Source of the DNA: Leifsonia sp. EB41
Lineage (GTDB): Bacteria; Actinomycetota; Actinomycetes; Actinomycetales; Microbacteriaceae
Assembly: GCF_041262565.1 (NCBI RefSeq)
Contig: NZ_JBGCCJ010000001.1
Location: 124,001 to 188,000 of the forward strand
DNA length: 64,000 nucleotides
Direction: 5' to 3'
Below the pieces are notes generated by a model that saw nothing but the letters and a program-made list of their open reading frames with translations, was not told the DNA's origin and did no database searches. The first letter of the stretch is position 1. Each line of letters begins with the position of its first letter. Below are positions 11,287 to 18,423 of this stretch, piece by piece. The position numbers and the translations under genes are program-made.

Positions 11287-11950
11287 CGAACTCCACCTCC
11301 AATGCGGTCGCACCGAAGTTGTAGGCGACGGTGGCCGACGTGTCCGGGTAGTACAGACTGATCGCGAGGTCGTGCCGGCTGCCGGCGTTCCCGGCCGCCC
11401 ACGTGCTCCCGTCGCTGAGCGCGGGCCCTCCGCGCGGTGCGAGCCGGCCGATCACGCCCGAGGCGTTCGCCACGGGGACGCCCTGGGTGGGGTCCGTCGC
11501 GCTGCCGCCCACCAGGACCTGCCCGGTCGTCGTGTCCACGACGGTGACGAGGATGAACCAGGTGATGTTGGGGCTGCTGCCCGATTCGCCGTACCCGTCC
11601 GGATCCGACGGCTTGACGGCGACCGTCACGGCCGCGGCGAGGTCGGGGGAGTTGTTCGCGACGCCGAGGTTCATCGTGATCGTGCGGCCGGGGACGAAAC
11701 TGTCGTCCCCGGGGATCGGCACCGTAACGCCCTGGCCCGGGAGCGCCTGGGCGACCTGCTCGCCGGGGAGGACGGAGACGATGTCGAAGGGCTCGGAGCC
11801 GACGCCGTCCGGGCCGATGTTCAGCATGGACGCGTCCGTGAAGGCGCTCATGGTCTGTCCGGCCGTGAGCAGCGTGGCGGTCACCACCAGCGTGCCGGCG
11901 GCGACGGTGGCCAGAGCGATCCGTCTCCTCGTCGTCTTCCTGTGCTTCAT
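11267..11950 (-). CDS. TasA/camelysin-like protein with SipW-type signal peptide (F)
   Basis: A 227-residue exported protein, probably a substrate of the adjacent SipW. The basic N-terminus and hydrophobic core (about 11-30) end in MSAFTDASMLNIGPDG, the SAFTD-type processing region typical of SipW substrates. The mature part is predicted all-beta, with LGVANNSPDLAAAVTVAV as in TasA-like proteins and a C-terminal EVEFDGAST. The start overlaps the RCC1-like gene by one base (TGATG) and the 3' end overlaps sipW. Possible fibre or matrix subunit; the family call rests on the signal region and context. Confidence 0.8.
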   Translation of the reverse strand: MKHRKTTRRRIALATVAAGTLVVTATLLTAGQTMSAFTDASMLNIGPDGVGSEPFDIVSVLPGEQVAQALPGQGVTVPIPGDDSFVPGRTITMNLGVANNSPDLAAAVTVAVKPSDPDGYGESGSSPNITWFILVTVVDTTTGQVLVGGSATDPTQGVPVANASGVIGRLAPRGGPALSDGSTWAAGNAGSRHDLAISLYYPDTSATVAYNFGATALEVEFDGASTS

Positions 11951-13452
11951 CACGCCCCCGGTGGAATCATGGTCGTCAGCCCCTGGACAGCGTTCGTCGG
12001 GGCGGTGTTCGCCGCCCAGCTGTTGATGATGGACGAGTACGTGTTGTTGTTCCCGCCCGCGGTCCCTCCGCCCCAATTGACGTAGGAGCCGTCGGCGTTC
12101 AACGCCGTGCCGGAGTAGCCGAATGCGCCGATCGCGGTGACCGTGCTGCCGAGCGGGAGGATCTGCGCGGGGGCGACGATGTTCGTCGTCGACGGTGTTC
12201 CGAGGGTCGGGTCCGGCCCCCGGCCGAACGAATAGCGGCCGAACATGTAGACCTGACCGGATTGGCCGAGCACCTGCACGTAGTCCTGGCTGGGTGCGAC
12301 CGCTTCGACGGGATCGTTGTTCGGCATGGTCAGCGCCAATGGCTGGGCGCTGACGGCACCCGAGACGTACGGCCGACCGGTGCCCTGGTTGCTCGCGTCG
12401 CCCCAGGTCACCAGGTGACCGCCGTCCAACACGAGCTGGTTGCCGAAGTAGTGGCCGGTGAGAGACCTGATCGTGCAGGTGTCGGCGGCCGAGCCCATGA
12501 CGACGCCGACGGTGTCGCACCCGGACTGCGCGAACGGCGACAGGTTCGTCGATCGGAACGGGGCGTTGCGGTTCGTGCCCAGGTTGTCCCCGGACGGGTC
12601 GGACGCGTAGGACGATCCCGCGTTCGCCCAGCCCCACCAGAACACACCCGTGGTCGAGTCGTTGACATCGAAGTCGCCGCGGATCGCCCAGCCGTTCCAC
12701 ATCCCGGCGCCGATGCTGTGCACGCCCGACATGATCAGCGACGGCGTCGGCGAGGACGCGGTCGGCGTGCCCTGGCCGGTGATCCCGCGGCCCTGCGGAT
12801 TGCCCCAGGTGTAGAGGTCTCCAGTGCTGGTGAGCGCCATGAAGACGCCGGACGACGAGCGCAGGTCCACGACGGCGCCGGGGATGGAGACCGGACCGGG
12901 CTGCGTGTACGGGATCGGCGAGCTCGGCCTGCCCATCACATTGTTCGTGCTGCTGCCGCCCCAGGTGTAGACCACGCCGTCGTCGGACAGTGCGGCCAGC
13001 CCGGTGTAGTTGATGTCGGTGGGGTAGTAGTCGTCGAGGCTCGTCCCCGCGACCCGCACGATGTAGCGGTGATTCGCTCCGGTGTAGCCGTCGTTGGGGA
13101 GGATGACGGGTGTCGGCGGCGCGGTCGACGGGACGGTCAGCGTCCCGTTCCCGGCGAGCCCGTTGCCGCGGAAGCCCCACACCCAGAGCGTGCCGTCGTC
13201 CTGGAGCGCGGTCGCGGTGTTGGCGAGATAGGTGTTCGTCGGCGTCATCCGCGTCGACGCGGTGAGCAGCGGCGACTGGTCCGCCGAGGTCTGCGCCTGA
13301 GCGGTGTCCCGGTAGGCGGCGGCCGTGGTCGGCACGAGGGCGAGTGTGGCGAACGCGACGGCGACGAGGCCGGCGAGACGGCTGACGCGAGGTCCTGTGC
13401 GTGTCCGCACCGGACGTCTCCGTTCCGCTGGACCGTTCGATGGGCGCTTCAT
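11950..13452 (-). CDS. Exported RCC1-type beta-propeller protein (E)
   Basis: A 500-residue protein with a long basic N-terminus and a signal sequence (about 24-46) ending TTAAAYRDTAQAQTS, which resembles the AAFTD region of its SipW-type neighbours. The rest holds RCC1/BLIP-II-like repeats: GTLWVWGFRGNGLAG, GVVYTWGGSS, GDLYTWGNPQG, HLVTWGDASNQG, GQVYMFGRYSFG and SYVNWGGG. Such propellers mediate protein-protein binding. It overlaps the LAXTG gene by 4 nt and the next TasA-like gene by 1 nt, so it belongs to the operon. A surface-exposed binding or adhesion module is an inference. Confidence 0.8.
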   Translation of the reverse strand: MKRPSNGPAERRRPVRTRTGPRVSRLAGLVAVAFATLALVPTTAAAYRDTAQAQTSADQSPLLTASTRMTPTNTYLANTATALQDDGTLWVWGFRGNGLAGNGTLTVPSTAPPTPVILPNDGYTGANHRYIVRVAGTSLDDYYPTDINYTGLAALSDDGVVYTWGGSSTNNVMGRPSSPIPYTQPGPVSIPGAVVDLRSSSGVFMALTSTGDLYTWGNPQGRGITGQGTPTASSPTPSLIMSGVHSIGAGMWNGWAIRGDFDVNDSTTGVFWWGWANAGSSYASDPSGDNLGTNRNAPFRSTNLSPFAQSGCDTVGVVMGSAADTCTIRSLTGHYFGNQLVLDGGHLVTWGDASNQGTGRPYVSGAVSAQPLALTMPNNDPVEAVAPSQDYVQVLGQSGQVYMFGRYSFGRGPDPTLGTPSTTNIVAPAQILPLGSTVTAIGAFGYSGTALNADGSYVNWGGGTAGGNNNTYSSIINSWAANTAPTNAVQGLTTMIPPGA

Positions 13453-14027
13453 AGCTGTTCACCGGCCTTTCGACGGCGGAGTCGGAGCAGGACGCCCGCG
13501 ACGATGAGTGCGAGCGGGACGCCGACGCCGATCACCGTGAGCCCGGTGTCGGCGAGCGGAGGAGTCGGGGCCGGGGCGGCCTCCATCGAGCTCAGCCGGA
13601 GTGTGAACTGTGCGCTCAGCCCCAGGTACTCGTTGCCCGCGGCCGAGCTGAGGACCACGTCGCCCGAGACGGTCGTGACGCCTCCGCCCGCGACGGTCCC
13701 GAGTGGTACGGCGTCGCCTCCGATCAGCCGGCGCAGCGGGGTCTGCGGGATCACGGTCACTCCGTCGACCCGCACGCTGACCTGCAGCGCGTCGTCGATC
13801 CCGGAGGCGCCGCCGGTGACGTCCAGCACCGCGAGGGAGACCGTCGACGGGGAGGACGCGGGGTTCTGCACCGTGGTCGACCACTCGCTCTGGTGGCCCG
13901 GCCCCGGCATCTGCACGGTCACGAGCTGCGTGGCCCCTGGTTGCCCGGCGGCCGGCACGGCGGCGGCCGGCAGCGCGCCGGACAGGCTGAGCAGCGCGAC
14001 GGCGGCGACGATGACGGCCCGCCTCAC
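13449..14027 (-). CDS. LAXTG-anchored surface protein (D)
   Basis: A 192-residue protein with a conventional signal peptide (about 1-23, ALPAAAVPA), a beta-rich central part, a Pro-rich spacer and a sorting signal: LADTG (158-162), a hydrophobic helix and the basic tail RLRRRK. LAXTG is recognised by class E sortases of GC-rich actinobacteria, so it is probably fixed to peptidoglycan; no sortase gene is in the window. It starts with GTG, overlapping the preceding gene (GTGA), and its end overlaps the propeller gene (ATGA). It could be the wall anchor of the complex. Confidence 0.75.
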   Translation of the reverse strand: MRRAVIVAAVALLSLSGALPAAAVPAAGQPGATQLVTVQMPGPGHQSEWSTTVQNPASSPSTVSLAVLDVTGGASGIDDALQVSVRVDGVTVIPQTPLRRLIGGDAVPLGTVAGGGVTTVSGDVVLSSAAGNEYLGLSAQFTLRLSSMEAAPAPTPPLADTGLTVIGVGVPLALIVAGVLLRLRRRKAGEQL

Positions 14028-14653
14028 GAGGTGCTCCCGTCGAAGCGGACGCCGAGCACGAGGGTCCGGTTGAAGACGTAGGGGTTCCCGATCGCGTGCG
14101 GCACGGACACCTGAACCTCGATGGTCTTGGGCACCGACTGGGTCCAGCCCGTGACGAACGGCGGGGACGCGTTGATCGCGGCGGAGGTGGACGCGGTCGC
14201 GACAGGCGTCCCGTCGACCGTGATCGTGTAGAGCGCGTAGTCGTACGGGTCGGCGCCTGGACCTGTCCCGCCGGGGTCGCTCGGCCTGCTGCCGGGGTAG
14301 GCGTTGTAGAGCGTGATCCGGACAGGTCCGGTGGCCGGGGTCGTCGTGACGACCTGCATGTCCACCGTCGCGGCCGACGCGAGCGTGATGGCACCGCTTC
14401 CCGAGCTGTCGAGCGCGAACGGCGTGGGATTGCCCTCCTGGACAGCCCCTGCCGAGTCGAGGAACGCGATGTTGTAGCCGCCTCCGATTGCGCCGTTCGT
14501 CCCGAGCTGGGGAACCGACTGATCGGTGAACGCGGCGGAGGTGGTGCCGATCGCCGAGGCGCAGAGGACGACGCTGAGGCCCAGGAGGCCGGTCGCGGCC
14601 ACCGCGCCGCGGCGGGGTCGGGTGGCCGTCGAGCGGACCCGCCGCCCGGTCAC
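14024..14653 (-). CDS. TasA-like protein with SipW-type signal peptide (C)
   Basis: A 209-residue exported protein. The basic start (TGRRVRSTATRPRRG) and hydrophobic core (about 18-38) end in TSAAFTDQSVPQLGTNGAIG, the same AAFTD and Gly-rich pattern as gene A (15239-15904). The mature part is Ser/Thr/Pro-rich and beta-type, ending VLGVRFDGST, similar to the end of gene F (EVEFDGAST). The GTG start at 14653 is chosen because it overlaps the upstream stop as GTGA. Probable SipW substrate and structural subunit. Confidence 0.78.
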   Translation of the reverse strand: MTGRRVRSTATRPRRGAVAATGLLGLSVVLCASAIGTTSAAFTDQSVPQLGTNGAIGGGYNIAFLDSAGAVQEGNPTPFALDSSGSGAITLASAATVDMQVVTTTPATGPVRITLYNAYPGSRPSDPGGTGPGADPYDYALYTITVDGTPVATASTSAAINASPPFVTGWTQSVPKTIEVQVSVPHAIGNPYVFNRTLVLGVRFDGSTS

Positions 14654-15234
14654 AGGCTCGCCCCCGTGAACATGAGCTGGATGGGGGTCGTCGAGCCGTT
14701 CACCGACGCCGGCGCGTCGGCCGGGAGGGTGACCTCGACGTCCAGCACCCGATCGCCGCCGGGCGCTGTGGCCCCGGTGAGCGGGATGTCCGCCGCCCCG
14801 GTGGGCGGTACTGCGGCCGCGTACACGTGGCCTCCTTCGGAGATGGTGAAGCGCAGCTCGGGGAACAGCGTGTTGGGGGACGCCGGGTCGACCAGGTGGA
14901 CGCTGATCGCTCCGGCGAGTCGCGGACTGTTGTTGCGGACGGCCACCCGGGCCTGGACGGCCGAACCGGGTTCGAGCACAGTGGCCGGCAGCGCGACCAC
15001 GACCGGGTCGGGGCGGCCCTGCTGCCATTCGGCGGCGGTCGGCGCCCAGCCGGGCAGGTCGCTGCCCGCCACCTGCAGATCGAAGGTGTTGTCGGTTCCG
15101 TCCAGTGCGACGGTGACGTCGGTCCAGTTCACGGTGCTGGCGGCGGTGACGGCGATCGCCGAGGCGACGCAGACTCCCACCAGCGACAGTGCAGGACGAC
15201 GCCACCGACGCGCCGGCATGGTGGATGAGGGCAT
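14650..15234 (-). CDS. TasA-like exported protein with divergent SipW-type signal (B)
   Basis: A 194-residue protein. The N-terminus is Arg-rich, and the hydrophobic core (about 15-33) is followed by TVNWTDVTVALDGTDNTFDL, a variant of the AAFTD region with a preserved WTD and spacing. The mature part resembles the neighbours: VRNNSPRLAGAISVHLVDPA and a terminal IQLMFTGAS. ATG at 15234 lies 4 nt after the stop of gene A; an in-frame ATG at 15219 is possible. It has the same operon position and probably the same pathway as C and F. Confidence 0.75.
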   Translation of the reverse strand: MPSSTMPARRWRRPALSLVGVCVASAIAVTAASTVNWTDVTVALDGTDNTFDLQVAGSDLPGWAPTAAEWQQGRPDPVVVALPATVLEPGSAVQARVAVRNNSPRLAGAISVHLVDPASPNTLFPELRFTISEGGHVYAAAVPPTGAADIPLTGATAPGGDRVLDVEVTLPADAPASVNGSTTPIQLMFTGASL

Positions 15235-15238
15235 CAGG

Positions 15239-15904
15239 TCAGGGAGTCGAGGTGCCGTTGAACTGAGCCTGGATGTATGCCTTGGATCCGTTCAGGTCGT
15301 TGTCGGTGTAGGTGGACCCCGACTCCGCCTGGGTGAGCAGCCGCACCTCGATCGTGACATCCGACTGCTCGCCGGCGGCCAGGCCGTTGAGCGCGAGCGT
15401 GCTGAGCTGGGCGTACGTCTGGTCGGTCACACTGATCGGCGTCGCCCCCAGGGAGGTCGCCGGCTGCGTGATCGTGAACCGCAGGCTGGCCAGGTAGTTC
15501 GGATCGGTGATGTCCGTGGCGGTGTCCGGGAGCTGCATGAGTCCGAGCGACAGCGTCGAGTTCAGCGTCGCCGAGGCGTTCCTGACCGGGATGTCGACGG
15601 AGATCGGCGTGCTCCCGGGGAAGAGCGTGTTCGCTCCGACCAGCTCGATCGGCGCGCCGGCCGGGGTGTCGGCCTCCTGCCACGAGCCGGGGATCTGCGC
15701 TCCGGTGACGGGGTCCGTGTCGACCACCTGGATGTTGTACTGATCGGCGCCGATCCCGTTCGCCCCGAGGTTCAGGTTCGCGAAATCGGTGAAGGCGGCG
15801 GCCGTGACCCCGGCCGCGATGGCGACGACGGCGCCGAGGCCGATCACCGCCTTGGTTCTCCTGGACATTCCGCGCTTCTCGGGCGCGGCGGCTTGCTGCG
15901 TCAT
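15239..15904 (-). CDS. TasA/camelysin-like protein with SipW-type signal peptide (A)
   Basis: A 221-residue protein, first in the operon. The signal region RRTKAVIGLGAVVAIAAG is followed by VTAAAFTDFANLNLGANGIG, a textbook SipW-type signal. The mature part has beta-strand motifs (ISVDIPVRNASATLNSTLSL, QAQFNGTST at the end). The ATG at 15904 is well supported by AGGGAGA about 7 nt upstream; the frame is open further upstream but without such support. As the first gene with the best ribosome-binding site it may be the major subunit. Confidence 0.8.
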   Translation of the reverse strand: MTQQAAAPEKRGMSRRTKAVIGLGAVVAIAAGVTAAAFTDFANLNLGANGIGADQYNIQVVDTDPVTGAQIPGSWQEADTPAGAPIELVGANTLFPGSTPISVDIPVRNASATLNSTLSLGLMQLPDTATDITDPNYLASLRFTITQPATSLGATPISVTDQTYAQLSTLALNGLAAGEQSDVTIEVRLLTQAESGSTYTDNDLNGSKAYIQAQFNGTSTP

Positions 15905-15958
15905 TGCTCTCCCTTGGTGTGTCTCGGACGGCCTCGCGGTCGTCAGGGACGTGACGGT

Positions 15959-15980
15959 AGCACCGCGTCTTTTCGGTGCT
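15959..15980. promoter_or_regulatory. Inverted repeat in promoter region of the sipW operon
   Basis: AGCACCG (15959-15965) and CGGTGCT (15974-15980) form a perfect 7-bp dyad with an 8-nt centre, about 55 nt upstream of gene A. It could be an operator or a 5'-UTR hairpin. The rest of the 273-nt gap shows only TAGGAT at 16131 facing the LCP gene. Confidence 0.4.
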
Positions 15981-16130
15981 CCGGCGCGGAAATACGGGAT
16001 TCTTCGGGGATGGGACGGGCCGCGATCACCAGCGGGAGGCGCGGGAATCGTCTGGGCTTTCACCCTCGCGAGCCCGGGCGTGTCGGCGGCATACCGCGTG
16101 CCCTCGCCTCGCCGGAAAGCGGCCATCGCT

Positions 16131-16136
16131 TAGGAT
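16131..16136 (+). promoter_or_regulatory. Candidate -10 element of the LCP gene
   Basis: TAGGAT lies 41 nt before the ATG at 16178, leaving a leader with a GGGGGA ribosome-binding site. It is divergent from the sipW operon. Confidence 0.4.
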
Positions 16137-16177
16137 TCACCCATTCCGTTCTCTTCGAACCGCACCGGGGGATCCGC

Positions 16178-17494
16178 ATGACCGACCTGCCTCGCCGTCA
16201 GCAGCGTGCCCGCGGGCCCGCGCCGGTGCGGCACGGCAGGCTGCCGCGGCGGAGGCTGGTCGCGTCCGTCCTCAAGCTGCTCGCGGGCGTCGTCGCGGTG
16301 GTCGTGGTCAGCAGCTTCTCGGTGGCGGCGTACGCGGTGTGGGATGTCGCGCGCTCGGTGAAGCACGGCGTCACCCTCGTCACGCTGCCCGGGCACACGG
16401 CAATCCCGCAGGACATCCCGAATGTGGGGGCCATCCCGGGCGGCGTGAACCTGCTGCTGGCGGGCACCGACACCCGCAGCGGTCTCGGCGGTGTCTACAA
16501 CTCCGCCGCGGAGCAGGACGCCAGCACAGGCGAGGGCAACAACGACGTCACGATGCTGCTGCACATCGCGCAGGACCACAAGAGCATGATGGTGGTCAGC
16601 TTCCCGCGCGACCTCATGGTGCGCATCCCGACCTGCCCGACACCGGACGGCAAGGACACGGTGAGCGGGTCGTCCTACGCGCAGTTCAACACCACGCTGT
16701 CGCGCGGCGGGCTCGCCTGCGTGGTGCTGACGGTCGAGAAGCTCACCGGTGTGACCATCCCGTTCGGAGCGGTGATCAACTTCGACGGCGTGAGCGCGAT
16801 GTCCACGGCCGTCGGCGGCGTGACGGTCTGCCTGGCGACGAAGGTGAAGGACAACTACACCAACCCGCCGCTCAACCTCCCGGCGGGGGAGAGCACGCTC
16901 GTAGGGGACCAGGCGCTCTCGTTCCTGCGCAGCCGGCACGGCGTCGGAGACGGCAGCGACCTCGGCCGCATCTCCAACCAGCAGGTCTTCCTCTCCGCGC
17001 TCGCGCGCAAGATCGTCAGCGGGGGAGTGCTCGGCAACCCGGTGCAGCTCTACGCGCTCGCCAAGGCCGCCGTGCAGAACGTCACGCCGTCCGAGACGCT
17101 CACCAACCCGACGACGCTGGTGGAGATCGCGCTCGCGCTCAAGGACACCGGGCTGCAGAACATGGTCTTCCTGCAGTATCCGGCCGTGTCCGATCCGCAG
17201 AACGTCAACCGCGTCATCCCGGACGAGGAGGCCTCCACCGCGGTGAACAACGCGCTGGTCAACGACCAGCCGGTGACCCTGACCGGCTCGACCGGGCGCG
17301 CTGCGGAGGACCCGAGCGCGACGGCGACGCCGACGCCCACCGCGACGGAGACTCCGGCCGCGCCGGCCGCGCCTGCGACGCCGACCGGCACCGGGACGCC
17401 CGCGCCGACGAACTCGTCCGGCTCGGTCGATCTGCCCTCCAATGTCACCGGTCAGACGGCCGCGCAGCAGACCTGCACGAAGGGCAACAACTAG
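16178..17494 (+). CDS. LytR-CpsA-Psr (LCP) family glycopolymer transferase
   Basis: Membrane enzyme that transfers undecaprenyl-linked polymers to peptidoglycan. The 438-residue protein has an Arg-rich cytoplasmic start, one transmembrane helix (about 28-52) and an extracellular LCP domain with LLLAGTDTRSG, NNDVTMLLHI, MVVSFPRDLMVRIP, FDGVSAMSTAVGGV and QALSFLRSRHG. These carry the usual Asp and Arg residues binding the pyrophosphate. The tail is Thr/Pro/Ala-rich (TPTPTATETPAAP), a wall-spanning linker ending with a lone cysteine. The ATG at 16178 follows GGGGGA. Divergent from the sipW operon, so both could serve the same surface layer. Confidence 0.92.
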   Translation: MTDLPRRQQRARGPAPVRHGRLPRRRLVASVLKLLAGVVAVVVVSSFSVAAYAVWDVARSVKHGVTLVTLPGHTAIPQDIPNVGAIPGGVNLLLAGTDTRSGLGGVYNSAAEQDASTGEGNNDVTMLLHIAQDHKSMMVVSFPRDLMVRIPTCPTPDGKDTVSGSSYAQFNTTLSRGGLACVVLTVEKLTGVTIPFGAVINFDGVSAMSTAVGGVTVCLATKVKDNYTNPPLNLPAGESTLVGDQALSFLRSRHGVGDGSDLGRISNQQVFLSALARKIVSGGVLGNPVQLYALAKAAVQNVTPSETLTNPTTLVEIALALKDTGLQNMVFLQYPAVSDPQNVNRVIPDEEASTAVNNALVNDQPVTLTGSTGRAAEDPSATATPTPTATETPAAPAAPATPTGTGTPAPTNSSGSVDLPSNVTGQTAAQQTCTKGNN

Positions 17495-17701
17495 TCACAC
17501 GGTCGGCGGCGTGACCAGGAAGTGCCAGCCGATCCACCACCAGAACAGCAGGATGGTGACCCGCGCCGCCCGGTCGGCCATCACGCGGTCGAGGAGGCTG
17601 CCGAGCGGGGCGATCCGGTCGGGGCGGCGCCGGGACTGGACGACGAGCGCCACGATCAGGAGGCCGCACAGCACGAAGCCGCCGATGGTGACCCACCTCA
17701 T
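17495..17701 (-). CDS. Small membrane protein, DUF6186-like
   Basis: A 68-residue protein with two hydrophobic segments (about 4-21 and 48-64) separated by a basic loop (QSRRRPDR). The C-terminal ILLFWWWIGWHFLV resembles the DUF6186 family of actinobacteria; the function is unknown and the family call is from memory. The ATG follows GGGAGGCGG, which lies in a 17-bp tandem duplication. The stop codon abuts the LCP stop with no gap. Confidence 0.65.
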   Translation of the reverse strand: MRWVTIGGFVLCGLLIVALVVQSRRRPDRIAPLGSLLDRVMADRAARVTILLFWWWIGWHFLVTPPTV

Positions 17702-17747
17702 GACCGCCTCCCGTTCATGACCGCCTCCCGTTCATGCCGGCCTCCCG
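17698..17747. repeat. 17-bp tandem repeat duplicating a ribosome-binding site and start codon
   Basis: TCATGACCGCCTCCCGT occurs at 17698-17714 and again at 17715-17731, with a partial third copy (TCATGCCGGCCTCCCG) at 17732-17747. Read on the minus strand each full unit is GGGAGG plus ATG, so the start region of the DUF6186-like gene is duplicated. The upstream copy opens a six-codon frame that ends at the real start (TCATGA). Confidence 0.85.
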
Positions 17748-18358
17748 CGCTGAAGCAGCGCGTACCCGCCGAGCAGCCAGCACGCGACCAGCAGCACCCG
17801 CGCCGGCGGCCAGGCCAGCAGCGGGTCGATCAGGTCGGAGAGCGCCGGGTAGGCGGTCGTGCTCCCCGAGAGGTCGCGGCCGAGGAAGAACACGCCGATC
17901 TCCCACACGCAACCGGCGACGATGACGATCGACCACAGGACGGCCGCGCGGCGCAGGGCCGATCCGGGCGGCCCGGAGTCCGCTCGGGCTCGGTCGGCCC
18001 AGGCCACCGGCAGCAGCAGCACGCCGAGCCCGACGACGATCGCCGTGTCCGCCGGGCTGTAGAGCGGGGTGAAGCCGAGAGTCAGGGAGGCGACCGCGAT
18101 CAGCGTCCCGGCGAGGACGCGGCGGGAGACGGTGTCACGGCCCGCGGGCATCCGGAGCGGGACGCGCAGCCATCCGAGCGCGTCGAGCGTGAGCACCACC
18201 GCACCGGAGACGTAGATCGCGGCGTCCACGGGCGCTCCGCGCACGGCGTGGAAGACGGCCGTGATCACGAGCACGCCGATCCAGCCGACCTGCATGATCG
18301 CGGTCGGGGTCGGTCGGCGCCGGCCGGAGGATCGCTCGGAGTGCGACAGCTCTGACAC
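17732..18358 (-). CDS. Hypothetical multi-pass membrane protein
   Basis: An unrecognised 208-residue protein with about five or six hydrophobic segments (VGWIGVLVITAVFHAV, AIYVSGAVVLTLDALG, VLAGTLIAVASLTLGF, TAIVVGLGVLLLPVAW, VLWSIVIVAGCVWEIGVFFL, VLLVACWLLGGYALL). Loops are Arg-rich. GTG at 18358 lies 7 nt after TACGGT, so the mRNA may be leaderless. It is followed at once by the tandem repeat and the DUF6186-like gene, and both are probably co-transcribed. Confidence 0.75.
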   Translation of the reverse strand: MSELSHSERSSGRRRPTPTAIMQVGWIGVLVITAVFHAVRGAPVDAAIYVSGAVVLTLDALGWLRVPLRMPAGRDTVSRRVLAGTLIAVASLTLGFTPLYSPADTAIVVGLGVLLLPVAWADRARADSGPPGSALRRAAVLWSIVIVAGCVWEIGVFFLGRDLSGSTTAYPALSDLIDPLLAWPPARVLLVACWLLGGYALLQRGRPA

Positions 18359-18423
18359 GAGGCAAACCGTACGCCCGGCGCGCGTGCTTGCGCGATCAGC
18401 ACGCCGGGACGTTGAATGAGCAC

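Noticed and set aside
15905-16177. Riboswitch or further gene in the gap between the sipW operon and the LCP gene
   Set aside because: Frames there have no motif support. Apart from one 7-bp dyad and a -10 candidate nothing resembles a known riboswitch.
17698-17747. 17-bp repeat as target-site duplication of a mobile element
   Set aside because: The copies are directly adjacent with nothing inserted between them, and no transposase is near.
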